DNA of 64,000 nucleotides, taken from positions 8,110,308-8,174,307 of the forward strand of contig NZ_AP018227.1 of the NCBI RefSeq assembly GCF_002368095.1. Direction: 5' to 3'. Below, one piece after another: positions 53,374-63,551 of the stretch. The DNA is from Calothrix parasitica NIES-267. Its GTDB lineage: Bacteria; Cyanobacteriota; Cyanobacteriia; Cyanobacteriales; Nostocaceae. Under the pieces are notes generated by a model, which made no database searches, was not told where the DNA came from, and saw only the letters and a program-made list of their open reading frames with translations. Position 1 is the first letter of the stretch. Each line of letters starts with the position of its first letter. The position numbers and the translations under genes are program-made.

Positions 53374-55785
53374 ATGCAACTGGTACCTAAAAAAAACACA
53401 GTCAAAAATCCAGCAGCAAACAAAATTACCCTTGATGTTGAAGGAATGAAGTGTGCTGGCTGCGTGAAAGCTGTAGAAAAACAACTAACGCGATTTCCCG
53501 GTGTTGATAATGCTTGTGTGAATCTTGCCACTGGGGTAGCAGTCGTAGATTCCGAGGAATTTACCCTAGACATTGATGGATTGGTCAAGGAATTGACTAC
53601 AGCAGGATTTCCGAGCAAACCTCGCAAAGCACCAGGGGAGACAAATAGCGCTCAAGCTCTAAAGGAAGCTAAAGAGAAAAAACAGCGAGAAATGCAATCT
53701 GCCCGAAAGCAGTTAATCGTAGCTTTACTGCTGCTGGTTTTTTCAGGAATCGGACATTTGGGTAATATTGGTGGTTTAAGGCTGCCGCTATTACAGAATA
53801 TCTGGTTTCATTTTGGATTGGCCACATTAGCAATATTAATACCAGGTCGCCCGATTCTGATAGATGGCTGGTTGGGTTTACGTCGAAATGCACCCAATAT
53901 GAATACCTTAGTTACTCTAGGAACCCTTAGTGCATACGTTGCGAGTGTGACTGCATTATTGCTTCCTCAATTAGGCTGGGAATGTTTTTTCGACGAACCC
54001 GTGATGATATTGGGATTTATTCTGCTCGGACGCACTTTAGAGAAACGAGCAAGAAATCGTGCTTCTGCTGCATTTCAAGAATTACTGTCCCTCAGACCTA
54101 GTATTGCTAGATTAATAGCCAAACCTAATGGGGATAACGATACTCAGAAAGCAGAAATAGTAGAAATTCCTGCCGAACAGGTTCATATTGGCGAATGGTT
54201 GCAAGTACTTCCAGGAGATAAAATCCCCGTTGATGGTGAAGTAGTTGAAGGAAAAACAGCCATTAACGAGTCAATGCTTACCGGAGAATCAGCACCAGTT
54301 CCCAAACAACCGGGAAATAGCGTCAGTGCAGGAACTATTAACCAGTCCGGGACAATTATTATTCAAGCAACTCGTACTGGAAACGATACGACAGTAGCGC
54401 AAATTGTTGGTTTAGTTGAAACAGCGCAAATTCGTAAAGCACCAGTGCAAAGATTAGCTGATACTGTAGCCGGTTATTTTACCTATGGGGTAATAACTAC
54501 CGCTTTACTAACATTTGTATTTTGGTATTTTATTGGGTCTGGGATTTGGCATGATATTGCTAGTTCAACAGTGCTTACCTCCTCCCCACATTCGCAGCAT
54601 TTTTCCGGATACCTCCATTCCTCAACCCCAATACATTTCTCCCCAATCCTAATCAGTTTAAAATTGGCGATCGCCGTAATGGTTGTTGCTTGTCCTTGTG
54701 CTTTGGGACTCGCTACACCCACAGCAATTTTAGTCGGAACTGCGATTGGTGCCGAACGTGGTTTATTAATTAAAGGTGGAGATGTCTTAGAAAAAGTACA
54801 TCAATTAAAGACAATAGTTTTTGATAAGACTGGAACCTTAACTACTGGTTTACCTAACGTCACCGAATGCATTCCGATATCAAAGCAAAGCACCGCTGAT
54901 TCATTGATTGAGCTAGCAGCAGCAGTAGAAAGTGGTAGCCAACATCCTTTAGCAAAAGCGATTTTAAATTCAGCAGTAGAGCGTAAATTATCTGTACCCG
55001 CAGCCAATGATTTTCATACCGAACCAGGATTTGGTGTATCTGCTGTAATTCAAAACACGACAATACTTTTGGGTAGCTGGGAATGGCTAAACTTAAACGG
55101 TATTAATATCGACGAAAGAATTCAAAAGCAAATTAATACTTTAGCTGAAACTGGTAAAACAGTAGTTGGTATCGCCAAAAACGGCGAAATTGATGGATTG
55201 ATTGCCGTTCAAGATACTCTAAGAGAAGATGCTTCCTCAACTGTAGAAAAACTTCGTTCTTTGGGTTTAAGAGTCATGCTACTCAGCGGTGATACCCAAG
55301 AAGCTGCTTTCGCAGTAGCAGAACAGCTCGGGTTAGAAAGCAACGATGTGATAGCAGGTATCCCTCCAGCCAAAAAAGCAGCAGTCATAGAATCATTGCA
55401 AAATTCCCATCCTGAGTCTCTAGTAGCAATGGTAGGAGACGGGATCAACGATGCACCAGCCCTATCTCAAGCCGATGTAGGTATTTCCTTACATTCTGGA
55501 ACAGATGTAGCGATGGAAGCTGCGGAAATTGTGCTAATGCGAGACGAATTAAAAGATGTTGTTGAAGCCATTGGCTTGAGTCGCGCTACCTTTAATAAAA
55601 TCCGTCAAAATTTATTCTGGGCATTCGCATACAATGTAGTAGGAATCCCCTTAGCTGCTGGTATATTATTACCGAGCCTCGGTTTTATTCTGAATCCCGG
55701 AGGTGCTGCTGCTTTAATGGCTTTTAGCTCTGTTAGCGTAGTCACCAACTCCCTTCTATTAAGAAGGTTTGCCTCGCATTCCTAA
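53374..55785 (+). CDS. ctaA: copper-transporting P-type ATPase (CtaA-like)
   Basis: 803 aa P1B-type ATPase. N-terminal metal-binding domain with GMKCAGC, then eight TM helices. Diagnostic motifs: CPCALGLATP (Cys-Pro-Cys in TM6), TGES, DKTGTLT (phosphorylated Asp), SQHPLAKA, and MVGDGINDAPAL. The CPC and single N-terminal CxxC fit Cu+. A hydrophilic insert (~390-428, HDIASSTVLTSSPHSQHF) lies in the loop before the CPC helix. Likely imports Cu+ for plastocyanin and cytochrome oxidase in cyanobacteria. Has a HIP1 site near 54667. Confidence 0.9.
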   Translation: MQLVPKKNTVKNPAANKITLDVEGMKCAGCVKAVEKQLTRFPGVDNACVNLATGVAVVDSEEFTLDIDGLVKELTTAGFPSKPRKAPGETNSAQALKEAKEKKQREMQSARKQLIVALLLLVFSGIGHLGNIGGLRLPLLQNIWFHFGLATLAILIPGRPILIDGWLGLRRNAPNMNTLVTLGTLSAYVASVTALLLPQLGWECFFDEPVMILGFILLGRTLEKRARNRASAAFQELLSLRPSIARLIAKPNGDNDTQKAEIVEIPAEQVHIGEWLQVLPGDKIPVDGEVVEGKTAINESMLTGESAPVPKQPGNSVSAGTINQSGTIIIQATRTGNDTTVAQIVGLVETAQIRKAPVQRLADTVAGYFTYGVITTALLTFVFWYFIGSGIWHDIASSTVLTSSPHSQHFSGYLHSSTPIHFSPILISLKLAIAVMVVACPCALGLATPTAILVGTAIGAERGLLIKGGDVLEKVHQLKTIVFDKTGTLTTGLPNVTECIPISKQSTADSLIELAAAVESGSQHPLAKAILNSAVERKLSVPAANDFHTEPGFGVSAVIQNTTILLGSWEWLNLNGINIDERIQKQINTLAETGKTVVGIAKNGEIDGLIAVQDTLREDASSTVEKLRSLGLRVMLLSGDTQEAAFAVAEQLGLESNDVIAGIPPAKKAAVIESLQNSHPESLVAMVGDGINDAPALSQADVGISLHSGTDVAMEAAEIVLMRDELKDVVEAIGLSRATFNKIRQNLFWAFAYNVVGIPLAAGILLPSLGFILNPGGAAALMAFSSVSVVTNSLLLRRFASHS

Positions 55786-56007
55786 GTTCCTCCTTTAGAG
55801 ATATTATTTACGAGCAAAAATATTCGTTTGGCTCATCTCAGGTTAAACTAGGTCGGTAGTATTGTGTTGCGTTTCTCACATATAAACTGTAAGAACGCGA
55901 CCTCAAGCTGCATCAATAAGACAGCGGGTAAAACATTCCGGTTCTACTCAAGAATCAAAACCAGTTTTACAGATAGCAGCTTCTGACCACTGAGTAATGG
56001 TTCGACA

Positions 56008-56517
56008 ATGGCAACAAACTATACCAAACGAATCTTGATTGCTGACAATTCAACCGATTGTAGCAACGGTAATTCTATGGCACTACAATCGAATGAAACT
56101 CATATCTTGATTATAGAAGACGACCAGGGACGTAAAGAATTTACTTTAGAAAATTCCCTTTATTCTATTGGTAGAGACCGCGAATGCGATATTCATTTAG
56201 TATCGCAGTTTGTCTCGCGTCGTCATGCAACATTAGTAAAACTACCAAGAGATGGTGACAGTGATAAACGGTTTTATTACCGTATTGTGGATGGCGATGT
56301 CAAAGGAAAACCTAGTTCCAACGGTTTGATGATTAACGGACGTAGCAAAATACCAGCCCACGATTTAAAAAATGAAGATGAGGTTGTATTCGGTCCACAG
56401 GTACGTGCTATTTATTATCTACTGCAAAGAGATGCCACTCAAACCGGGCAAACAGATGCTAGCGAGTATGACATCACATTAATCAATCCCAGCATGACCG
56501 AAGATACTGAGGATTAA
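56008..56517 (+). CDS. FHA-domain protein
   Basis: 169 aa. A short N-terminal segment precedes one FHA phosphothreonine-binding domain (~50-140): YSIGRDRECDIHL, SRRHATLVKL, SSNGLMINGRSKI and HDLKNEDEVVFG, with the Arg and Ser/His core residues. The acidic tail (ending MTEDTED) may be a phosphorylation or partner region. It probably reads Ser/Thr-kinase signals, of which the window encodes two kinases. A terminator follows. Confidence 0.85.
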   Translation: MATNYTKRILIADNSTDCSNGNSMALQSNETHILIIEDDQGRKEFTLENSLYSIGRDRECDIHLVSQFVSRRHATLVKLPRDGDSDKRFYYRIVDGDVKGKPSSNGLMINGRSKIPAHDLKNEDEVVFGPQVRAIYYLLQRDATQTGQTDASEYDITLINPSMTEDTED

Positions 56518-56549
56518 GAAGTTGATATTAATTGATGGGGGAGGATTTT

Positions 56550-56602
56550 GGGCACTTCTGCAATATAGGTATTTACCTTGTAGCTAGTGCCCGGAATTTT
56601 TT
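56550..56602 (+). terminator. terminator of FHA gene
   Basis: GGGCACT ... AGTGCCC, 7-bp stem, followed by GGAATTTTTT. Confidence 0.65.
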
Positions 56603-56699
56603 ATATATATTAGTTGAGATGCGAACTAAAAAAATAGGCTTATCCTTACAAAGCATGTGAAAAAAGCAGAAAAAAAGGTAACAGGTAACAGGGAATAAA

Positions 56700-56882
56700 A
56701 ATATTATTGTCACCCCTTGAAGCTAAAAACATAGAATTGACAAAGGTTTCGGGGTGCTTGTCACCCCGTGAAATCCGGCGCTTTATTACCGCTACTACAC
56801 AGGCAAATTCCGCCTCCGTGGAATAGTTGGTTTTCAACCCACGCAGGTGGGTTTTGCTTGTGTAGCCGCGACTTACAGTCGC
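56700..56882. repeat. multi-hairpin dispersed repeat block
   Basis: GGGGTG/CACCCC arms near 56753 and 56770, then AACCCAC-gcag-GTGGGTT (56836-56853) and GCGACT-tac-AGTCGC (56868-56882). This clustered repeat type recurs in intergenic DNA of filamentous cyanobacteria. No gene between 56518 and 57090. Confidence 0.6.
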
Positions 56883-57090
56883 CAGGTAAGGTATTAAATT
56901 AAACTTTTAAAACATCTTCTAAGATAAGACGTATTAATTTAACATAAATAGCTATAAATTTTCTTAGCCCTAAATTAAATTATTTATTCAATTTTTTTGA
57001 ATTATAACGTGTTGGAATAACGGTCATTAATCGCGGTGAATTAGCTTTGATATTCATCCGCAACTAATGCCTAAACAATTATTCACTTGC

Positions 57091-57438
57091 CTATCCCGCA
57101 AGAGTTTCAGTTAAATGCCAATGGCGGTAATCTTCGACTACTTGCTTCATAAATTCAAAAACTTGTCGGCAGTGATTATCAAGTTGGAGTGGTAATTCCT
57201 CATTTTTAAACACTAAGTTCATTTTGGTTTCGGTTTCAGTGGCTGTACTCTTATCAATAAGTACCTCTATCGTGACAAATTTCGAGAAAGGAACGCTACC
57301 GGGCACCTCTCGTGCCAAAATATAATCGGATGTATAGTATTGCACATCCAAATTACATTCTTGCAAAAGCTCTATAACCAGCGGTTGCAGATGATCTATG
57401 GGAAGAGAAACAATATACGAACAGGTATAGCGAGCCAT
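57091..57438 (-). CDS. conserved hypothetical protein (115 aa)
   Basis: From ATG 57438 (MARYTCSYIVSLPIDHLQPLV); nine earlier residues are unlikely. A small alpha/beta protein: NLDVQYYTSDYILAREVP, FVTIEVLIDKSTATETETKMNLVFKNEELP and QVFEFMKQVVEDYRHWH. It looks like a START/SRPBCC-like or DUF1257-like fold but I see no decisive motif. Conserved in cyanobacteria, from memory. Confidence 0.65.
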   Translation of the reverse strand: MARYTCSYIVSLPIDHLQPLVIELLQECNLDVQYYTSDYILAREVPGSVPFSKFVTIEVLIDKSTATETETKMNLVFKNEELPLQLDNHCRQVFEFMKQVVEDYRHWHLTETLAG

Positions 57439-57690
57439 ATTAGTCCCACGCCTTACAACAGTCAATCCATCTTATAATACATAACTACACAAAAACCGAG
57501 TAGTTATAATTCATTAACCACTTTAATCGCTATTTTTCTGACATAATTACTGATATCGCATCATTCATAAGGAAACCAGAATTATTCTCGATTGTATTTT
57601 ATTTGCTTTAGCTTTCCTTGTTTTCCATCAGTATTTAATTTAGACCGCCCAAACCCTGTAAAATAATGGTTTGGTGCGAGAATAAAAAAG

Positions 57691-58608
57691 ATGAAAGTCG
57701 CAATTACTGGAGCAACGGGATTTGTCGGTAGTCGTTTGGTAGAAAGATTGCAAAAGCAAGGTATGAAAATATTGGTATTAACCCGTAATACCGAAAGCGC
57801 TCGAAGGCTTTTCCCAGCTAATGTTTATCCTGATGTGGAAATTATCGCTTATACACCTGCTGTTTCGGGTTCCTGGCAAAATGAAATCGCAAATTGTGAA
57901 GGTATAGTCAATCTTGCTGGCTCACCAATCAGTGAAGGACGCTGGACAACCGAACGCAAACAAGAAATTCTCAACAGTCGTAAGCTAACCACGCAAAAAG
58001 TTGTCGAAGCTATTGCTAATAGCTCAACAAAACCACAAGTATTAGTAAATGCTTCTGCAATTGGTTATTACGGTACCAGCGAAACAGCCACCTTTGATGA
58101 AAACAGCCCTTCTGGTAACGATTTTCTCGCTCAAGTTTGTCAGGTTTGGGAAGCTGAAGCTCAGAAAGTTACAGATAGTAACGTGCGGTTAGTAATTTTG
58201 CGATTTGGAATTGTACTGGGAATGGGTGGTGCGCTTGGTAAAATGATTACCCCATTCAAGCTATTTGCAGGGGGTCCTATCGGTAGTGGGGAACAGTGGT
58301 TTTCGTGGATTCACTTAGACGATATGGTTGGCTTAATATTGCATGCTCTGACTAACTCGCAAATGTCAGGAGTGTACAATGGCACAGCACCCAAGCCGGT
58401 TCGCATGGCAGAACTATCTACAACTATGGGTCAAGTAATGAATCGTCCTTCTTGGCTACCAGTCCCAGCTTTTGCCATTGAAGCGATGTTAGGTGATGGT
58501 GCGGTAGTCGCTTTGGAAGGTCAGAAGGTTTCACCTAAACGTACTTTAGAAAGCGGTTTTAAATATGGGTACTCAGATTTGGAACCAGCTTTAAAAGAAA
58601 TCCTGTGA
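57691..58608 (+). CDS. TIGR01777-type NAD-dependent epimerase/dehydratase-like protein
   Basis: 305 aa. Rossmann GATGFVGSRLVERL, VNLAGSPISEGRWT, NASAIGYYG with the Y-x3-K-like motif replaced by the family's YYGTSE, FGIVLGMGGALGKM, GSGEQWFSWIHLDDMVG and YNGTAPKPVRM. This is the SulA/YfcH-like family; in plants the homolog acts on chloroplast division or lipids. Enzymatic reaction not known. Confidence 0.85.
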   Translation: MKVAITGATGFVGSRLVERLQKQGMKILVLTRNTESARRLFPANVYPDVEIIAYTPAVSGSWQNEIANCEGIVNLAGSPISEGRWTTERKQEILNSRKLTTQKVVEAIANSSTKPQVLVNASAIGYYGTSETATFDENSPSGNDFLAQVCQVWEAEAQKVTDSNVRLVILRFGIVLGMGGALGKMITPFKLFAGGPIGSGEQWFSWIHLDDMVGLILHALTNSQMSGVYNGTAPKPVRMAELSTTMGQVMNRPSWLPVPAFAIEAMLGDGAVVALEGQKVSPKRTLESGFKYGYSDLEPALKEIL

Positions 58609-58694
58609 TTTTAGATTTTGAAAAGTTCTGGATAAAACAATGGTAGTGGGAGTGTCTCGCTCCCTAATAATATTTAACTACTAGTCCTTTTCAT

Positions 58695-58918
58695 TAGTTT
58701 TGACAGTTTTGTTTTCTACGGACGTAATGTAGAGACGTTATAAAGAACATCTCCCGACATTTCCAAAGAAAACGCCACCATAGCCGAATTAATGAAACGC
58801 ACCACTACCCTTCATTTGATAAATTATGACTGGTTCGTTTTACGGCAAACCTCGGGAGACGTTATATTATATATAAATCTCTACATTACGTTGGTAGATA
58901 AACAAAACTATCAAAATG
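58695..58918. mobile_element. long inverted-repeat element (~220 bp)
   Basis: Left arm (AGTTTTGACAGTTTTGTTTTCTACGGACGTAATGTAGAGA) and right arm inverted (TTTTGATAGTTTTGTTTATCTACCAACGTAATGTAGAGA) match over ~40 bp with few differences, around ~120 bp containing CGGGAG and CTCCCG. A hairpin-forming MITE-like element; a fragment of the same type lies at 58965-59010. Confidence 0.65.
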
Positions 58919-59117
58919 GATAAAACAGACCACTACTATTCCTTTTGATTTTTTTTGACTGTATGTAGAGACGTAGAATTTTACGTTTCCCGACGGTTGC
59001 GGCAAAAACTAACTCTTCAGAATTAATCCAATCAACCACTAAAGCTACCAATACTCATCAAAATCAATGATGTTAACTATTAGCGGTCGCTCCTATTAAC
59101 ATCCGATTAAAAAAATA

Positions 59118-59363
59118 TTATTGGCGAACTTCTAACTTGCGGGAAACCCAACTGATAATACCGCTTAGAAGCGCACCAGCCATCAATATACCCATTGCTG
59201 GAGTAAAGACTGGGTCCCATAGCTTGTACCATAAATCTAAACCTAGGGGTATTCCAGCACCACGACCAATGACTGCTATCGCAAGCCAAAAAAAGCTGAT
59301 TAAAACAAGAAAAACATCAGCTACTAAAAATGTATTAAGTAAATTCAATAATTTATCTTTCAT
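59118..59363 (-). CDS. small membrane protein (81 aa)
   Basis: 81 aa with two to three hydrophobic segments (FLVADVFLVLISFFWLAIAVIG, then TPAMGILMAGALLSGIISWV) and a basic/acid C-terminus (SRKLEVRQ). No family recognised. Convergent with the epimerase-like gene, downstream of the 58.7-kb repeat. Confidence 0.6.
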   Translation of the reverse strand: MKDKLLNLLNTFLVADVFLVLISFFWLAIAVIGRGAGIPLGLDLWYKLWDPVFTPAMGILMAGALLSGIISWVSRKLEVRQ

Positions 59364-59460
59364 AAGATGTCAGATATCGAATGTAAAATTGAGAATTGGA
59401 AATAATGAAAAATCTGTGGATTAAATACCACAGATGAAAACAAATTTTGTTTTACCTTGA

Positions 59461-59880
59461 TTAATCGAATAGCCAGCTTTTAATCTTTGCCAAACTTTTC
59501 CAGTCCGGTTTTCTAGTCAAACCGTCGTCAATGCTATTTTTGATTTCTTCTTGCCATTCTTCATTAACCAGCATTAATTGCGAAGCAACCTCTACATGGT
59601 CTCGCAAACCTTTTTGACCTGTTTCCAACATAGCTGTAGCTAAATTAACCCTTGCCTGGGGGTCTTGAGGATTCAACTTTACAGCCTTGTTTGCAGCTTT
59701 AGAAGCCAGCTTCGGTTTGCCCTCTAGCATATACAACCATGACAAACAAGTCCACGCAGCACTGTTTTGAGGTGCGCGATCGCAAATGTCTTTAAAGACC
59801 GGAATCAACTCAGCAGGCTCGGTTCCAGCTTTATAGCGTTCGAGTGCTTCATCAAATAAAGATTCAACTGTTTGAGTCAT
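59461..59880 (-). CDS. TPR protein
   Basis: 139 aa from ATG 59880 (MTQTVESLFDEALERYKAG); earlier residues appear non-native. Two or three TPR units (CDRAPQNSAAWTCLSWLYMLEGKPKLASKAANKAV, LNPQDPQARVNLATAMLETG). Protein-protein adaptor. Precedes the IscA-like gene region by ~90 bp, same strand. Confidence 0.8.
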   Translation of the reverse strand: MTQTVESLFDEALERYKAGTEPAELIPVFKDICDRAPQNSAAWTCLSWLYMLEGKPKLASKAANKAVKLNPQDPQARVNLATAMLETGQKGLRDHVEVASQLMLVNEEWQEEIKNSIDDGLTRKPDWKSLAKIKSWLFD

Positions 59881-59970
59881 AGCAAAACAAATATCATTCC
59901 TATCAGTCAAAAGTCCTTTGTAATTAAATAACTATTTACGAAAAAACACAAAGGACTTTTAACAATTTTT

Positions 59971-60324
59971 CTAAACACCAAAGGATTTACCACAACCACA
60001 TGTGGTGTTAGCGTTGGGGTTTGTAAACTGGAAACCTCCACCAATCAGTGAATTGCTGTAATCAAGCATCAAACCATAAAGATATAATAAGCTTTTACGG
60101 TCGCAAACAATCTTGAAGCCGTCGTAATCAAAAATATCGTCGTGTTCGCTAATCTTGCTGGAGTCTTCAAAGTCCATCATGTAAGACATTCCAGAACAGC
60201 CACCTTGACGAACTCCTACCCGCAAGCAGAGTTCTTGACCTTGTTGTTCTTGCAATAATTTAACTTGTTGCAATGCAGCTTCGCTGAGTAAAATTCCTCG
60301 TTGAGACTCGGTTGCTTGTGTCAT
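59971..60324 (-). CDS. IscA/SufA-type Fe-S carrier
   Basis: 117 aa. HesB-type fold with Cys43 (GGCSGMSY), Cys109 and Cys111 (CGCG) ready to hold a Fe-S cluster. Scaffold or carrier serving the SUF pathway, whose genes lie 14 kb away. It is upstream of the TPR gene on the same strand, so these may be one transcript. Confidence 0.85.
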   Translation of the reverse strand: MTQATESQRGILLSEAALQQVKLLQEQQGQELCLRVGVRQGGCSGMSYMMDFEDSSKISEHDDIFDYDGFKIVCDRKSLLYLYGLMLDYSNSLIGGGFQFTNPNANTTCGCGKSFGV

Positions 60325-60760
60325 CTGCTTAATACTCCCATATATTTGTATGACAATCAGTCCCCGAAAGGACTTTAACGCGCGAATTGCGAGCCAGAAA
60401 CTGGAGATAATATTAGTTCCATGTTGCTCGACAATATTTATTTTTTGCTGTTTTACTTATTCTAGCGATATTAACGAGGCTACAGTTATTTTCAATTCTG
60501 GTGGAAAACAAGGATAAATAAAGACATTGCATCCCCTCAAAGCAATTTGGGTCTTGCTGTAATTGATAAAGGGGAGACATCAAATTATGATTGCAGCATG
60601 CCTATAAGTTTTATTCTAAAATTGAAAGACTTGGCATATTTATAAAACACTATTTTCGGAGAAGTAATACAAAGGAAAGGAAGCTTTTGAATACAGAAAA
60701 AAGAATCCTTCTTCTCCTAGAAATAAAATTTACTCAGCGTTCCAGTTATAAACCTACTCT
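60325..60760. other. gap between IscA-like gene and 60761 gene
   Basis: Divergent promoter region. A small AGTCC-ccgaa-AGGACT hairpin lies ~35 bp upstream of the IscA-like start. Nothing else recognised. Confidence 0.5.
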
Positions 60761-62389
60761 ATGATAAGTTTAAGTCGCTCTACCATCCGTCGCTTGAAGA
60801 AATTACCCCAAATTACTTCTGTATGGGAGGGTGACCGTCGTCCATTTTCATCAACCAGCGGGGAAGATTCACAGGAACAGAACGAATGCATTCTTTGGGT
60901 TGATGCTCACGAGGGAGTTGTGCGTTCTATGGATGTAGTGAATTCTCAAGCTGGACCGGAAGCGGTTGTCCGTACTTTAATGCGAGCTATAGAAAGTCCC
61001 CACAATCCGGCCAAACCAGCACGTCCTCAAAAAATTGTAGTCCAAGACAGGGAAATTCAATTTTATTTACGCGGAGTGCTACAAGATGTGGATATTGTGA
61101 TTGACCGCGTACCCGAACTACCGTTAATTGATGAACTGTTTCGCGGCTTTTCAGAAGTTATTGACGACCAAGTTCCAGATTTACCTCCCGAGTACGCAAG
61201 TCTATTACAAGACAAAGCTTTTGCTATTTGGAAATTAGCACCTTGGGAATTTTTAGAAGAACAGCAGATTTTATCGATAGAAATTAATAAATGGGATATC
61301 GGCACCCTACACGCTTCTGTAATGGGAATGCTAGGTATGGAGTATGGAATTTTACTTTATCGTTCGGAAGAATCTCTTAAGTATTTCCGTGCCACTGTTT
61401 TAAAAGAAGATTCTTCACAAGAGTTTCTTGAGGAAGCTTTTCTCAAACAAGATTGTTTATTTATGACTTTTGAACGCGCAACTAGCGTTGAAGGGGAAGA
61501 AGATATATTCACTGATTTAGCAGACTACCCATTGTCGGAAATCAATCCAACTTTTGGTAATATTCATCCTCTTGAAGGGGTACGCTCTATTTTATATGAA
61601 GAAGAAGCTCTGATTTCATTAGTTGCTTATTCGGCTTTACATCGCTTCATTCGCGAACAACGCGATAATTTAAGCAATGGTTTATTTCCACCGTTGAGCA
61701 ATCGTTATCGTATATCTTTACCGTCTTCTTTACAAGCCAGAAGCAAATCAGTTTCAGTAACTGTAGCTACTCAAACTCAGTTAGCCTCAGAGTTAGAGGA
61801 AATGGCAAGCTTTGATGATGATGAGGAGATAATGCTAAATCATCCATCTGCAAGTCTTTCGTTACGGGATGATTTAATACCTGAAGACTCTTTCCTGAGT
61901 TTGGGAATGATTTCATGGGAAATGTTGGAATATTTAAAAGATACTTCCAAATACCATCAGGTTGGCGATGTTGTACAAGTCGGTGAAGGTTTACCAGTAA
62001 TATTAATTCAAACTTCCCGTCCAAAGGCAAAAACGATAATTGAATGCATCCAAAGAGATGGAGGACTTAGTGCAATTTGTTTTAATCCCGGCGCAAATCC
62101 TTTTGATGGCACTAATTATGATATTGGTCTATTGCAAACTAAAAATCAAGAACTATTTCTCTTTGGTGAATTTGAAGATGATGACCCAGCCCATGTGGAA
62201 GCTAGACAAAAGTGGAACCAGCGCTGCAAAAATACTAAGGGATATTGCGGTCTAATTATTGCGAGGGGATTAACCGGAGCTTCTCGGGGAAATCCCCAGT
62301 TACGAGACATGATGGCTTTATTTGAAGCACGTTATTTATCACCCAAGGAATTAGGTGTTGGCACGCTTCAACTGATGCCTCAATTATGA
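60761..62389 (+). CDS. conserved cyanobacterial protein (542 aa), unknown function
   Basis: Large soluble protein with three clear parts: an N-terminal Arg/Lys-rich start and domain with WVDAHEGVVRSMDVV; a central block (LLQDKAFAIWKLAPWEFL, MLGMEYGILLYRSEESLKYFR, LVAYSALHRFIREQ); and a C-terminal block (FLSLGMISWEMLEYLKDTSK, GLPVILIQTSRPKAKTIIE, NTKGYCGLIIARGLTGASRGNPQLRDMMALFEARYL). Acidic Asp/Glu linkers separate them. No catalytic motif recognised. Widespread in cyanobacteria, from memory. Confidence 0.7.
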   Translation: MISLSRSTIRRLKKLPQITSVWEGDRRPFSSTSGEDSQEQNECILWVDAHEGVVRSMDVVNSQAGPEAVVRTLMRAIESPHNPAKPARPQKIVVQDREIQFYLRGVLQDVDIVIDRVPELPLIDELFRGFSEVIDDQVPDLPPEYASLLQDKAFAIWKLAPWEFLEEQQILSIEINKWDIGTLHASVMGMLGMEYGILLYRSEESLKYFRATVLKEDSSQEFLEEAFLKQDCLFMTFERATSVEGEEDIFTDLADYPLSEINPTFGNIHPLEGVRSILYEEEALISLVAYSALHRFIREQRDNLSNGLFPPLSNRYRISLPSSLQARSKSVSVTVATQTQLASELEEMASFDDDEEIMLNHPSASLSLRDDLIPEDSFLSLGMISWEMLEYLKDTSKYHQVGDVVQVGEGLPVILIQTSRPKAKTIIECIQRDGGLSAICFNPGANPFDGTNYDIGLLQTKNQELFLFGEFEDDDPAHVEARQKWNQRCKNTKGYCGLIIARGLTGASRGNPQLRDMMALFEARYLSPKELGVGTLQLMPQL

Positions 62390-62672
62390 TTTTCTGTAAA
62401 GGTAAATTTCTGTAAAATCTGCTTTTTATATTGCCATTTATATAATATCCAGCAATATTAATCTAAACTGACTGGCTTTATTGTGCTGCAATAATATGAA
62501 TATACATAATCTTATATATCTTGATTCTCAACTATCGAATGATTTTGCACTATTGTGTTACTAAATATCTACCGAAAGTATAAGATAACTAGTATTTATT
62601 TGTTTACCTTAACCTTTAAGATTTATATTCACTATTCATATAAAGTAACCGTTAGCAATATGTTTTGGTAGA

Positions 62673-62809
62673 GTTATAGCGTTTCCTAGTCTATTGAAGT
62701 ACACTCAAAACCTCATCCCCAACCTTATTAAGGAGAGGGGAGATAAATTACTGCTTTGTCGGAGTGAGGTAATCGCTGTACCTCAGTTGCTTGAGAAAGG
62801 CTATAAGAC
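62673..62809 (+). mobile_element. MITE-like element, copy 4 (complete)
   Basis: 137 bp. Left arm GTTATAGCGTTTCCTAG, right arm inverted as GTCTTATAGCCTTTCTC; core CTCATCCCCAACCTTATT-AAGGAGAGGGGAG. An 81-codon ORF over it is a consequence of the repeat. Confidence 0.7.
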
Positions 62810-63551
62810 GGTATCTAAATCAAAATATATTCCTATATGCAATTATATTTGTCAAAAAATATTCACTAGATATCAAAATAATTTATGCATCAAACTGAAA
62901 GATAATTTATTAGTAGGAATAATATTTTTATATTACTAAATTAAACCTAATGTAGTCGCTATTATCAGTTGGATGCTTAATGCTTGCTGAATTTAGATAG
63001 CTATAATTGAAGTATCCATGGGTAGGTATGATTGACCATAATTATATATTGACGACATTCAAATACATGAAAAAACACTGTATATTTTTTTATTTAATTA
63101 TTTGAGATGTTTGGCAATTAAGTTTTAACTTCTTTTAAGTTATTCCTTGAAACTTATCTATTCAAAATAAAGACTTTACAGGATAAATGTATTTTCTTCA
63201 TAAAGAAAAAGTCATATCAAATATTTTTTATTTCAATAAAGATTAAGTAAAGAGTAAATTTATTTAAAAAAAATAGATATACAATCGAGAAATCAGTTAA
63301 TTAACAGTTTTATAAAAAATATGTTTATAAACTCTTATTTATATGTACAAATACTTAAATCCTGATTTAATTTCCTTTAAAAAGCCAATAAATAATGGCG
63401 CGATTAAATGTTTTGGATTGCAATCGATGAAAAAAACGGCAACAACCGCACACTAACTCCTGTTAGCGCAAACCCTGGCAAAAACAGGCTTTTTGTCAAT
63501 TAATGTGCCATTTACGTTAAAAATTCACAACGCTCTTATCTATCAGGATCA
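62810..63551. other. AT-rich gap with a possible small RNA or leader
   Basis: Mostly AT-rich. At 63453-63494 a CTAAC/GTTAG hairpin is followed by CCTG-gcaaaaa-CAGG and T5, which looks like a rho-independent terminator of a small RNA or a leader for the 63552 gene. Low confidence. The part 62390-62672 is also AT-rich without features. Confidence 0.35.

Noticed and set aside
62694-62939. 81-residue ORF
   Set aside because: It starts inside the MITE-like element and the translation has no family resemblance.
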